From Leptospira_A soteropolitanensis (GTDB lineage Bacteria > Spirochaetota > Leptospiria > Leptospirales > Leptospiraceae), in the NCBI RefSeq assembly GCF_026151335.1, contig NZ_JAMQPP010000001.1: DNA of 64,000 nt. One strand, 5' to 3'. This document shows, one piece after another, positions 24,741-32,466 of the stretch. The translations under genes and the position numbers were made by a program. Positions within the stretch are counted from its first letter, which is position 1; each line of letters begins with the position of its first letter. Below the pieces are notes generated by a model. It was not told the DNA's origin and ran no database searches. It saw only the letters and a program-made list of their open reading frames with translations.

Positions 24741-25112
24741 ATGGAAAAACAAATCATGGACATTCTTAACGCAGGAATCGGACTTTTCCAATCGGGAAAA
24801 GAAGGTCTTGAAAAAGCAAAAACTCAGTTGGAAACAACTTACAATGAATTAGTATCCAAAGGTGCTTTGGACAATACGGAAGATTCTGTAAAAATTCGCC
24901 AATCCGTTGACAAAATCCTAACAGACATTAAAGAATTCTCTAGTGTTGCTGGAAAAAACTACGACGAAACTCGTTCTAAAATCGTAGAAAACTACAACAA
25001 AATCGCTGAAGAAATCAAAGCGAAAATGCCTGAAGGAAAAATCGAATCGGTAAAAGCAAAAATCAATGAAGTTGCGGAATCTATCAAAAAAACAGGTGCT
25101 GCAAAAGCATAA
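24741..25112 (+). CDS. Phasin-like coiled-coil protein
   Basis: A 123-residue, nearly all-helical, Lys/Glu-rich cytoplasmic protein. The pattern of MDILNAGIGLFQSGKEGLEK, TYNELVSKGALDN, IRQSVDKILTDIKEF and KINEVAESIKKTGAAKA resembles phasin or PHA-granule-associated helical proteins (PhaF/phasin-related). Its role may be binding to storage granules or membranes. The GGAGCTAAATT stretch gives a ribosome site 8 bases before the ATG. Expression is likely controlled by the tandem palindromes upstream. No polyhydroxyalkanoate synthase gene is present in the window. Confidence 0.8.
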   Translation: MEKQIMDILNAGIGLFQSGKEGLEKAKTQLETTYNELVSKGALDNTEDSVKIRQSVDKILTDIKEFSSVAGKNYDETRSKIVENYNKIAEEIKAKMPEGKIESVKAKINEVAESIKKTGAAKA

Positions 25113-25125
25113 GTATCATTTAAAA

Positions 25126-25161
25126 AGAGAGGGTCGGGACTCCGACCTTTCCTCTCTCTTT
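25126..25161 (+). terminator. Intrinsic terminator of the phasin-like gene
   Basis: Inner stem GGTCGG-GACT-CCGACC with an outer AGAGAG/CTCTCT stem, followed by T-rich sequence. Confidence 0.85.
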
Positions 25162-25312
25162 CTTCATTGTTTTAAGTCTTCATTCTACATTTATCTAATT
25201 TCTCATTTGATTCTTTTAAAATTCGATAACCTATCAATCTCTGCTTAAGTTCAGTTGAACTGGTTTACTTTCCCTATTGACAGAGGACCGTTTTTGCTTC
25301 ATTCTGGAATCA

Positions 25313-26149
25313 ATGTTTCGTTACCATGTTTTACTCATTTCTATTTCTTTATTTTTTATTTCTTGTTCTTTGGCCGACCTACGCCCCCCCACCTTACAAA
25401 AAGAAGGCTTCAATCCTGACTTAAAAAAGAAAGGATTGTCGATTATTACAAACCCACCGGTGAAAGAACTCACACCGGGTGATTGGAAAGGATACAAACA
25501 AATTCAATTTGTATTGAAGGATGTTTGGCATTCTAAGTTTGTTCGATTTTTTACGCCGATCAAAGAATCGGAACAAAGACTTCGCGTGTATTTGGATTTT
25601 GAGAAAGATGCAATGGAAGTGGAATTCCTTGGTGGTGAAAAAAAAGGTCTTATCCTTGGCCTTGTTAAAAAAGATACTTATCAAATTGCCGCTGATACAG
25701 GAAAAGTTTTTACTGGTGACGATGAAGTTCGAGTTTACTTAGAATCCCTTCGTTTGTATCTAACACTACCTTGGCGACTGACAGAATACCCCATCATCCA
25801 ATATGCAGGTCCAACTCAAAAATTAGGCCAAGACTATGAAGTGGTATATTTTACATCTGTTCAGGTGAATGCCACTCCCGATACAGACCAATACGTTGGT
25901 TACTTTGAAAAAACAAGTGGTGCCTTAGAATGGATGGAGTTTACTTACCGCGAACTTTTTAGTTTTTATAAAGGTGTGATCAAATACGGATACTATGAAG
26001 TTTGGAACGACAAACAATACCCCAGACGAATCAGTATTTTAGATCGTTTTGAAGATCCTGATTTTGTTCATGAAATCCGAATCGAAAAAATCGAAATTCC
26101 AAAACAACCAATGGAAGAAGAAGACAAGGTATTGGAATTACCGGAATAG
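25313..26149 (+). CDS. Leptospira lipoprotein of unknown function
   Basis: About 278 residues. The ATG at 25313 gives signal peptide MFRYHVLLISISLFFISC with lipobox FISC (Cys18); a longer form from 25277 would have a poor start. The mature protein is rich in aromatic and charged residues (LYLTLPWRLTEYP, GYYEVWNDKQYPRRIS) and has a predicted beta-rich fold. No named domain is recognised. It is probably surface or periplasm facing. A terminator precedes it, so it is transcribed alone. Confidence 0.8.
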   Translation: MFRYHVLLISISLFFISCSLADLRPPTLQKEGFNPDLKKKGLSIITNPPVKELTPGDWKGYKQIQFVLKDVWHSKFVRFFTPIKESEQRLRVYLDFEKDAMEVEFLGGEKKGLILGLVKKDTYQIAADTGKVFTGDDEVRVYLESLRLYLTLPWRLTEYPIIQYAGPTQKLGQDYEVVYFTSVQVNATPDTDQYVGYFEKTSGALEWMEFTYRELFSFYKGVIKYGYYEVWNDKQYPRRISILDRFEDPDFVHEIRIEKIEIPKQPMEEEDKVLELPE

Positions 26150-26197
26150 AGTATGAACAGTATGTGGATTAAGCAAAAATATACTTGGTAACTAGAA

Positions 26198-26893
26198 TTG
26201 AGTAATGAGAATATTGAACACGATGGAATAACTTCATTAAGAATCTTCTTAGGAAAAAGTAAAATCATTAGTGCAAAAATTAATGAAGGAGAAAAGGATT
26301 TATCTTGGGACGGGCATTTAAATTTCTTCAAAAAGCCTTACCATAATGGTAAAAAAAAATTATTATTCGGAAGAATTCCGATTCAAGTCAAGTGTTCAAA
26401 TCGGGACTATAAAGAAACAGAAAAATTTTCACTAGAAAAGGCAGATTTAAATAATTATTTAAATGATGGTGGCATATTATTTATAAAATCAATATATAGA
26501 GAAATTACTGAATATAAAATATATGTAAAGCTACTCTTACCACTTAATATTAAAGAAATATTGTCAAAATCCCCTGCGGATAAGGATACAGTTTCTGTTG
26601 AATTGAAACTGGTACGTAATATTGAAGAATTTGAAACGTATTGTAAACATTTTCTAGAAAATCAACCATTACAAAGAAATTTAAAAAACTATTTAAATAT
26701 AAATGAATTAAAAAATAAAAATACAAAGCTAATTGTAAAAACAATACAACGAAAGGGGAATGAAATTGAATATCTTTCCCTCGCAGAGCTAATAAATGAA
26801 GAATTAAACAAATTTTTTGATACGTTATCTGTAGAAGAGCAGAAGATTTTTAAATCTTGGCCAATATGGAATTTACGTAAGTTTCATAATTAG
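26198..26893 (+). CDS. Hypothetical, DUF4365/PD-(D/E)XK-like
   Basis: A 231-residue protein, clearly more A+T-rich in codon use than its neighbours. Residues 25-80 read DLSWDGHLNFF, KKLLFGRIPIQVKCSNRD and FSLEKADLNNYLNDGGILF. This order (a W-D-G, then GRIPIQVK, then DLNNYL-DGG) is the one seen in DUF4365-type proteins, which have a PD-(D/E)XK nuclease-like core with Asp and Q-x-K. The C-terminal part is helical. Start TTG at 26198. It lies in an accessory patch with two toxin-antitoxin pairs, so it may be a defence or mobile-element remnant. The nuclease role is a guess. Confidence 0.55.
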   Translation: MSNENIEHDGITSLRIFLGKSKIISAKINEGEKDLSWDGHLNFFKKPYHNGKKKLLFGRIPIQVKCSNRDYKETEKFSLEKADLNNYLNDGGILFIKSIYREITEYKIYVKLLLPLNIKEILSKSPADKDTVSVELKLVRNIEEFETYCKHFLENQPLQRNLKNYLNINELKNKNTKLIVKTIQRKGNEIEYLSLAELINEELNKFFDTLSVEEQKIFKSWPIWNLRKFHN

Positions 26894-26990
26894 AATAATT
26901 TTTTATTTCACCTTTCTTTGCTGGTGTTTATTTGTAAATAGTTAGAGGATTTCGGTAACCAACATAAGTTAAAATAGTCCATTAATATTA

Positions 26991-27377
26991 CTAATATAAA
27001 TTCAGTTTGATGAACTTACTCATGAGTTTAAAATGTTTATCTAAGGTAAATAAAGTAGCATGGTTTTGAATTATGTTTTGAGCAATGATTAAATCTGGTA
27101 TTCCTACATGGTTGATACCATTTCGGATAATTAAAGTTTGATAATCTATCAGTTGTTTCCAATCTATATTCAATTCAAGACATTCAATTGACTCTAAAAT
27201 TTGGATCAATTGAGTTTGTTTTTTTAATTTAAGAAGGGGAACCAACTCCGCTAATATGAGTTCATTAACATAAATATTTCCACTATCTATGAGTAAATCG
27301 ACTTGTGATGAAATTTTTGTATTAGAATTTCTAAAGTATTCAATCCAAATGGATGAGTCTAAAACAACTTGGCTCAT
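26991..27377 (-). CDS. vapC: PIN-domain toxin (VapC-like)
   Basis: A 128-residue PIN-domain RNase toxin. The acidic residues of the active site are in LDSSIWIEYF (Asp7), ELILAELVPLL (Glu), GIPDLIIAQN (Asp95) and FTLDKHF near the end. PIN toxins cut tRNA or rRNA when the antitoxin is lost. The start overlaps the end of the antitoxin gene by 4 bases, so the pair is translationally coupled. Confidence 0.9.
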   Translation of the reverse strand: MSQVVLDSSIWIEYFRNSNTKISSQVDLLIDSGNIYVNELILAELVPLLKLKKQTQLIQILESIECLELNIDWKQLIDYQTLIIRNGINHVGIPDLIIAQNIIQNHATLFTLDKHFKLMSKFIKLNLY

Positions 27378-27574
27378 CTTTTCCGTATAGTATTGAGATC
27401 GATAGTAAGATCAATGGCCCCTTTGTAATTTTTCAAGTTTTTTAGTTTTTCTTTTCTAATTAATGTTTGCAGGCCTTCTTTGATTACATCCGTTTTTGTT
27501 TTTAAATGGGTCAGTTTCATTGCTTCACGAACTAATTCTTCTGGGATATCGATAGTTGTTCTCATGATATGCAT
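27374..27574 (-). CDS. vapB: VapB-like ribbon-helix-helix antitoxin
   Basis: About 66 residues. The RHH DNA-binding part is MRTTIDIPEELVREAMKL and the tail binds the PIN toxin. The ATG at 27574 is chosen because AAGGA stands 8 bases upstream; an ATG at 27565 (MRTTIDI) is also possible. The long open frame upstream is not expected to be translated. The start codon lies inside a 10-bp inverted repeat that is the likely auto-repression operator. Confidence 0.82.
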   Translation of the reverse strand: MHIMRTTIDIPEELVREAMKLTHLKTKTDVIKEGLQTLIRKEKLKNLKNYKGAIDLTIDLNTIRKR

Positions 27575-27597
27575 AAAGTAGTCCTTTTTTATGCATA
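27568..27597 (-). promoter_or_regulatory. VapB operator (inverted repeat over the start codon)
   Basis: TATGCATAAA and TTTATGCATA, a perfect 10-bp inverted repeat with a 10-base spacer, covers the vapB start codon and ribosome site. It fits binding by RHH dimers. Confidence 0.65.
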
Positions 27598-27774
27598 AGT
27601 CAAGTTTTCTTAGAGAGATAAAGGTAACGAGAATGTGGAGAGGAATGTTTGCCAGGTGAATTTGACAGTAGAAAAATGAAATCAAGTATTATTAGCCCCC
27701 CTCGGTTGCGTTAAATTTTCAAGAAAAGCTATACCCAAAATTTCAAAACCTAGAAAATTCGATTGAATTTCCAA

Positions 27775-27796
27775 AGTTATTACTTATGTTATAACT
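27775..27796 (+). promoter_or_regulatory. Inverted repeat upstream of the AbrB/Doc pair
   Basis: AGTTAT-N10-ATAACT ends directly before the ATG at 27797. It is a likely binding site for the AbrB-type antitoxin. No ribosome binding site is seen, so the mRNA may be nearly leaderless. Confidence 0.45.
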
Positions 27797-28036
27797 ATGG
27801 AAAGTTCTGCGGTCAAAAAAACTACGATTCGAGCGATTGGAAATTCATCAGGGGCAACGATCCCAAAAGCACTTCTTGAGAAATATAATTTTCATGAAGG
27901 AGACACTGTCTTTCTTGTCGAAACTGAAAACGGTATTCTTTTGTCTCCCTATGATCCAGACTTTGAATCAGCTATGGAATTTTATCAGGATGCTTCTAAG
28001 AAATATAGAAATGCGCTTAAAGAATTAGCGAAATGA
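27797..28036 (+). CDS. AbrB/MazE/SpoVT-type antitoxin
   Basis: A 79-residue protein with an AbrB-type swapped-hairpin DNA-binding domain (TTIRAIGNSSGATIPKALLE, HEGDTVFLVE) and a C-terminal helix that would bind the toxin (FESAMEFYQDASKKYRNAL). It overlaps the Doc gene by 4 bases (ATGA). It probably neutralises Doc and represses the operon. The pairing of AbrB-type antitoxins with Fic/Doc toxins is known and differs from the classic Phd/Doc pairing. Confidence 0.9.
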   Translation: MESSAVKKTTIRAIGNSSGATIPKALLEKYNFHEGDTVFLVETENGILLSPYDPDFESAMEFYQDASKKYRNALKELAK

Positions 28037-28428
28037 AACGGGAACCTAAGTGGTTAAATAGAAAAATTGCAGAGGCGATTCATTTAGATCAAATCAAACA
28101 ACACGGAGGTTCTTTGGGAATTCGAGATATCGGTTTACTGGAATCAGCTCTGGACCGACCAAAGAATCAATGGCATTACAAACCTGAGTCTACTATTTTT
28201 GAACTTACGGCTTCCCTTGGAATCGGTGTCGCTAAAAATCATCCCTTTATGGATGGAAACAAGAGAACGTCGTTTCTTTTGATGTATGTATTTTTAGCTT
28301 CTAACGGATTCATTATAGATACATCAGAGGAAGATGTTGTGAATGTTATGTTAAAAGTAGCAGATGGTTCTATCAAAGAAGATGAGTTGGCTAAGTGGTT
28401 GAAACATTCATCTAAATCAAATCAATAG
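28033..28428 (+). CDS. doc: Death-on-curing Fic-family toxin (Doc)
   Basis: A 131-residue Fic/Doc protein. The catalytic motif HPFMDGNKRTS has the His and the Lys/Arg positions of Doc kinases, which phosphorylate elongation factor Tu. The N-terminus holds the usual GIRDIGLLESALDRP block. It is the second gene of a toxin-antitoxin operon with the AbrB-type protein. Length is normal for Doc. Confidence 0.92.
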   Translation: MKREPKWLNRKIAEAIHLDQIKQHGGSLGIRDIGLLESALDRPKNQWHYKPESTIFELTASLGIGVAKNHPFMDGNKRTSFLLMYVFLASNGFIIDTSEEDVVNVMLKVADGSIKEDELAKWLKHSSKSNQ

Positions 28429-28504
28429 GATACACGAATTCTTTTTTTATACGATGTTGATAGATCAAAAGATAATGAGGAAATTATTAGGATCATTTCT
28501 TCCA

Positions 28505-28583
28505 GCGAAAGGGATCGTAGCGGAAATCCTGCTTGCAGATTGCAGCGGAGAGCCCGGTCCACCACCGTTTGGTGGTGGATTCG
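28505..28583 (+). repeat. Dispersed intergenic hairpin repeat, copy B
   Basis: Blocks GGGATCGTAGCGGAAATCC, ATTGCAGCGGAGAGCCCGG and GGATTCGCC in the same order as copy A at 741-823. The variable hairpins here are CTGC-TT-GCAG and TCCACCACC-GTTT-GGTGGTGGA. It lies between the doc gene and tonB. Confidence 0.85.
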
Positions 28584-28597
28584 CCACAAAGATAATT

Positions 28598-29194
28598 TTA
28601 ATTTAATGTAAATCGAATCGGAACAAGCACCTTCACGGTGATGGCTTTTCCTTCAAGGATCGATGGAGAAAATCTTTTTCTTCGGTAAACTTTGACGGCT
28701 TCTTCTTCAAGACCGCCACCTAACTGTTTTCCTACGGAACGAACTCGTAACACTTCGCCAGTATTTCCAATGATCACTTCCAAAGTCATAGTTCCTGTCA
28801 CACCAAGTGCTTTTGCCTCAGATGTATATTCAGGGCGAACGTTAGGTGATAAATCCACTGGAGAAGTGGCTCCCGAAACGATGGGATCAGAAGCTCCAGC
28901 AATGCGTGGGTCTTCTTTTTTCTCTTCTTTTTCTTTGTCGGTTAAATCAAAATCACCATCTGTTGGTTTGGAATCGGTAGATGGTTCTTGGATTTGGACA
29001 TTGTCGATGAAAGCAACTTCTTCTACAAGGTCATCCAAACTATCGGTTTCCAAATGAGGAGTGAACCAAAAGAGAATGATGATGGCTTGGAGAAAGGCAG
29101 AAATGGCGAGACCAGTTTCGATTCTGTATCTATCAATGAACCTATGGATTCTTTCGCGTTTGGATCTTTTTTGTGTAACAACTGTTCCGTTCAC
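28598..29194 (-). CDS. tonB: TonB-family energy transducer
   Basis: A 198-residue protein with one N-terminal membrane helix (GLAISAFLQAIIILFWF, about residues 29-45), a linker rich in Asp, Glu, Lys and Pro, and a C-terminal TonB domain (residues 115-198: YTSEAKALGVTGTMTLEVII, RRKRFSPSILEGKAITVKV). It transmits proton-motive energy from ExbB/ExbD to outer-membrane receptors. It is the last gene of the exbB-exbD-exbD-tonB operon. No TonB-dependent receptor gene is present in the window, so the substrate is unknown. Confidence 0.9.
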   Translation of the reverse strand: MNGTVVTQKRSKRERIHRFIDRYRIETGLAISAFLQAIIILFWFTPHLETDSLDDLVEEVAFIDNVQIQEPSTDSKPTDGDFDLTDKEKEEKKEDPRIAGASDPIVSGATSPVDLSPNVRPEYTSEAKALGVTGTMTLEVIIGNTGEVLRVRSVGKQLGGGLEEEAVKVYRRKRFSPSILEGKAITVKVLVPIRFTLN

Positions 29195-29195
29195 G

Positions 29196-29618
29196 TTACT
29201 TTCCTTTTAACCCGCCACCTTGAGTGGTCTTGGTAACGAGAGAAACCTTTAAGGCTCCAATCTCTCGGAGAGTTTCGAATACATTGTCCAACTCTTCATA
29301 CGTTAAATCTTGATCTGCATGGATCAAAACTTTTAAGTCAGGTGTAGTGGAAATTTTAGCTCTGATTTCACTCATTGCTTCGTTAAGTTCCATCTTCACT
29401 GAGTTGAAATAGACAGTTCTTTTTTCATCAGCAGTTAGATAAAGATTGGCTATCTTTTTGTTTAACTGTTCTCCACCAGGAACATCTGGTAGATTGATGG
29501 GAAGGTCTGGATCCGAATCTAATACGGAGGTTACCATAAAGAACACGAGGAGTAAGAAGGCAATGTCTGCCATCGAACTTACGGGAACTGAAGGTGCGAC
29601 TCTCTTTCTTCGTAACAT
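29196..29618 (-). CDS. exbD: ExbD/TolR family biopolymer transporter subunit
   Basis: A 140-residue protein with a single N-terminal membrane helix (MADIAFLLLVFFMVTSVL). The Asp just before it (SMADIAF) is the proton-translocating residue of ExbD and TolR. The periplasmic domain follows (LPINLPDVPGGEQLNKKI, TPDLKVLIHADQDLTYEEL). It is the second of two adjacent exbD genes with different sequences. It works with ExbB to energise TonB. It starts 1 base after the end of the upstream exbD. Confidence 0.9.
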   Translation of the reverse strand: MLRRKRVAPSVPVSSMADIAFLLLVFFMVTSVLDSDPDLPINLPDVPGGEQLNKKIANLYLTADEKRTVYFNSVKMELNEAMSEIRAKISTTPDLKVLIHADQDLTYEELDNVFETLREIGALKVSLVTKTTQGGGLKGK

Positions 29619-29619
29619 A

Positions 29620-30039
29620 TTATTTCTTCTTTCTCACTGAGATTTTTTCAAATCCACGAAGTTGAACTGCGGATAAGGCATCCAACATCTTTGCATATTT
29701 GGTATCACCGGTTGTAACAATGAGCGCTAGTTTGTTTTTAAGATCCGGGATTTCCATTTGGTTTAGGTCATCACGAAATTCTTTTAAACTAGAATATTCT
29801 TTGGTTCCGAATGCTGGGTTACGCATTTTGTATCTGTCTTGTGTTACCAAAATTTCATATACGTTCTTACGTAAAAAAGGCTGAGGTTCGGATTGTTTGC
29901 GAGGAAGAGAAATGTTAAGTCCTTCCTTTACAAAGAATACAGCAGTTACCATAAAAAATACCAAGAGTAGAAAGGCAATATCCGACATGGATGCTGCCGA
30001 TATCTCCTCTAGTTCTTGTTTTTTCTTTAACTTAATCAT
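29620..30039 (-). CDS. exbD: ExbD/TolR family biopolymer transporter subunit
   Basis: A 139-residue paralogue of the exbD just downstream, with the same layout: charged N-terminus, SMSDIAFLLLVFFMVTAVFF with the proton-carrying Asp, then a periplasmic domain (ISLPRKQSEPQPFLRKNVYE, LALIVTTGDTKYAKMLDAL). Two ExbD types with one ExbB are common in spirochaetes and may form mixed complexes. It starts 20 bases after the exbB stop. Confidence 0.9.
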   Translation of the reverse strand: MIKLKKKQELEEISAASMSDIAFLLLVFFMVTAVFFVKEGLNISLPRKQSEPQPFLRKNVYEILVTQDRYKMRNPAFGTKEYSSLKEFRDDLNQMEIPDLKNKLALIVTTGDTKYAKMLDALSAVQLRGFEKISVRKKK

Positions 30040-30059
30040 GGTTAGTTAGTTTCCGCTCT

Positions 30060-30899
30060 TTACGCTCTTTTTCCGGCTTTGAGTTTTAAGTATTCTTTAT
30101 AGATTTTGTTTGCAGCTTCTTCTACTTCAGAAGTAAAGAATGCAACTCGGCCTTGTAAGTATTGGTAGAATGTCATGGCAGGAATCGCAACGATAAGACC
30201 AGCAGCTGTTGTGATAAGCGCTTCTTTGATACCACCAGCAACCACTTTCGCGTTCACTTGGTCAGCGTTTGCAATCGCATCGAATGCGTTGATCATACCT
30301 GATACAGTTCCAAGAAATCCAACAAGTGGAGCAATCGTTGAGACTGCAGAAAGAACAGTAAGACCTTTTTCGAGAAGAGTCATCACTTCACCAGCTTCTC
30401 TTTCGATACCAGCTGCAAAAATCTCTGGATCGTTTTGAGAAACTTCCATACCATTTTTTAATACATCAGTGATTTTTTGGCCTTCGTTTGCTTTTAAGAA
30501 TTCTTCAATTCCATTCATTCCAGAAGCATCAATGGCATCTTGTAAATCTTGGTTGTATCCTTTTCTGATTAGTTTTGCTGTGAAGAAAAAGTACATTCTT
30601 TCTAAGATCACACCAAATCCTACGATAGAAGAAAGGAGTAGTGGCCACATTGACCATCCACCTGTCACAAACAATTTAACGAGTCCGATTTCAGATTCTT
30701 GTTGTGGTGCTTCCGCAGGAGCTTCTGCTACAGGAGCCGGAGTTTCTGCTGGTGCTTCTGTGGTTTGTGTGGATTCAGTCGTTGGTGCCGCAGGTGCTGC
30801 CTGTGCTTCGATTTTTTCTGCAAGAGTAAAGATTGTGATAAGTAAGGTCACAAAAGACAAAGCGATTTTTTTCTTTGTCAGGTTACATGAAAAGTTCAT
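30060..30899 (-). CDS. exbB: ExbB/TolQ/MotA-type proton channel with N-terminal extension
   Basis: About 280 residues. The first 30 form a signal-like segment (KKKIALSFVTLLITIFTLA), followed by an Ala/Pro/Thr/Glu-rich extracytoplasmic linker (residues 33-68), then the three-helix ExbB core with GWSMWPLLLSSIVGFGVIL, LSAVSTIAPLVGFLGTVSG and TTAAGLIVAIPAMTFY. ExbB forms the pentameric proton channel around ExbD. The ATG at 30899 is preceded by TGGAGA and is preferred over the ATG at 30911. It is the first gene of the operon. Confidence 0.9.
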   Translation of the reverse strand: MNFSCNLTKKKIALSFVTLLITIFTLAEKIEAQAAPAAPTTESTQTTEAPAETPAPVAEAPAEAPQQESEIGLVKLFVTGGWSMWPLLLSSIVGFGVILERMYFFFTAKLIRKGYNQDLQDAIDASGMNGIEEFLKANEGQKITDVLKNGMEVSQNDPEIFAAGIEREAGEVMTLLEKGLTVLSAVSTIAPLVGFLGTVSGMINAFDAIANADQVNAKVVAGGIKEALITTAAGLIVAIPAMTFYQYLQGRVAFFTSEVEEAANKIYKEYLKLKAGKRA

Positions 30900-30984
30900 G
30901 AATGTCTCCATATCTAATTGATATGTTTCAAATCTAGAATATCCTTGTTACATTTAGATTACAGAGCAATGACAAAGAAGGAAA

Positions 30985-31761
30985 TTAGAGGGAGGAGAAG
31001 ATCTCTTTTAGCTTTGGAATTCCTTCTAAAAACAAAGCTGGCCCTGGTTGTAATATTATGCTTGGGTCTAACTCAAAGATTCTATTGGATTTTAAGAAGT
31101 TTGTTGATTGCCATTCGGGTTTGTTACGCACCCAGTCCCAATCCATTGCTTTCCCACACCAAGAACCAACATAGACATCTGGATTGGCAGTTGCTACATC
31201 TTCGGCCGTGATGATTCTGTCTTTTGCGAGTTTTTTCTCTTTTAAGTGGGAAAAACAGTCTATTCCACCGGCCAGTTCGATTGCTTCGCTCACCCATTGG
31301 ATGCCAGTGATCATGGGTTCATCCCATTCTTGAAAAAAAACTTTGGGTTTGTAGGATTTGGAAGTATTCACCTGTTTCCAAAGGTTGATCTGACTTTTCC
31401 ATTCTTCGATAAGAGAGTTTGTTTTTTCTACTTGGCCCACAAGGTTTCCGAGTATTTGCATATTGGATAAAATTTCTCTGATCGATCTTTGGTTAAAGAT
31501 CAGAACATTTAACCCTCGTTCAATGAGATCTTTTGCGAGTTGCGATTGGATGTCAGAAAAACCAATGACGAGGTCTGGTTCGAGAGCTGTAATTTTTTTT
31601 AAGTTCCCACTGATAAAGGCAGAAACTTTGGTTTTTTCTTCCTTTGCCTTTGGTGGCCGTTCTGTATAAACCGAGATTCCTACAATGCGTTTTTCTTCGC
31701 CCAAAAGATACAACATCTCTGTTGGTTCTTCGGTGAGACAAATGATTCGTTCTGGACCCAT
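30985..31761 (-). CDS. BtuF-like ABC transporter substrate-binding protein (cytoplasmic form)
   Basis: A 258-residue protein of the helical-backbone metal/vitamin-binding family (peripla_BP_2). It has RIICLTEEPTEMLYLLGEEK, ALEPDLVIGFSDIQS, DEPMITGIQWVSEAIELAGG and ANPDVYVGSWCG, like BtuF and related cobalamin- or siderophore-binding proteins. It has no signal peptide, so it would stay in the cytoplasm, which is odd for a binding protein. It follows the K+ uptake genes by 2 bases. No ABC permease or ATPase lies nearby. The substrate is unknown. Confidence 0.82.
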   Translation of the reverse strand: MGPERIICLTEEPTEMLYLLGEEKRIVGISVYTERPPKAKEEKTKVSAFISGNLKKITALEPDLVIGFSDIQSQLAKDLIERGLNVLIFNQRSIREILSNMQILGNLVGQVEKTNSLIEEWKSQINLWKQVNTSKSYKPKVFFQEWDEPMITGIQWVSEAIELAGGIDCFSHLKEKKLAKDRIITAEDVATANPDVYVGSWCGKAMDWDWVRNKPEWQSTNFLKSNRIFELDPSIILQPGPALFLEGIPKLKEIFSSL

Positions 31762-31763
31762 AC

Positions 31764-32459
31764 TTATGTTTCCAGAAAACGAGCCAGATCTGTTTGAGAT
31801 CCAAAAAGAACAATGATATCATCTTCTTTGAGAATTGTATTCCCGTGTGGAATACCTAAAATTTTTTCTGATTTGGAATCAGAAGCACGTTTGGTATCTT
31901 TGTTTATGGTCGGTCGTTTGATGGTGATGACATTGATATTGTATTTATGACGTAAGTCTGCATCAGCGATGGTTTGGTTGATATAACGTTTGGGAACAGC
32001 GACTTCTACCACACTGTATTCATCCGAGATTAAAAAACTGGAACGCATTCCAGAAAAAGATAAGGTTTCGGCCATACTTCTTGCTGCTTTTTCTTCTGGG
32101 TTAAACAAATCTTTGATTCCAAGAAGTGCCAAAACCTTCATTTGTAATTCTGTTTGGTAACGGGCATAAATATTTTTAACACCACATTTTTTCAAACTTT
32201 CAGCACAAATGATAGAGGTTTCAAAATCATCGGCAAGAGCTATGACCGCATAATCCACATCTGCAATTCCTTGGGATCGTAATGCATGTTCGTCAGTGGC
32301 ATCTAATGTAACCGCAATGGTAACATAATCTTTTATCGAATCGATGATCATTGGGTCCTTATCAATGGCAATGACTTCATGTCCATCATCAAATAGATAA
32401 TGTACAAATAACTTTCCAAAACTTCCAATTCCAATGACTGCTATTTTTTTTCTTTGCAT
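31764..32459 (-). CDS. trkA: TrkA/KtrA-type K+ uptake regulator
   Basis: A 231-residue cytoplasmic protein with an RCK_N Rossmann domain (IAVIGIGSFGKLFVHYLFDD, VIAIDKDPMI, DYAVIALADDFETSIICAES) and a C-terminal TrkA_C domain (residues 140-225, ending DIIVLFGSQTDLARFLE). It gates the membrane subunit in response to nucleotides (NADH/ATP for KtrA). It starts 7 bases after the trkH gene, so they form a complete Ktr-type system. One RCK domain set fits KtrA rather than the double TrkA of Gram-negatives. Confidence 0.93.
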   Translation of the reverse strand: MQRKKIAVIGIGSFGKLFVHYLFDDGHEVIAIDKDPMIIDSIKDYVTIAVTLDATDEHALRSQGIADVDYAVIALADDFETSIICAESLKKCGVKNIYARYQTELQMKVLALLGIKDLFNPEEKAARSMAETLSFSGMRSSFLISDEYSVVEVAVPKRYINQTIADADLRHKYNINVITIKRPTINKDTKRASDSKSEKILGIPHGNTILKEDDIIVLFGSQTDLARFLET

Positions 32460-32466
32460 ACGAAGT

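Noticed and set aside
24582..24791. N-terminal extension of the AraC regulator
   Set aside because: It would overlap the divergent phasin-like gene and its operators; the cupin domain starts after the internal ATG.
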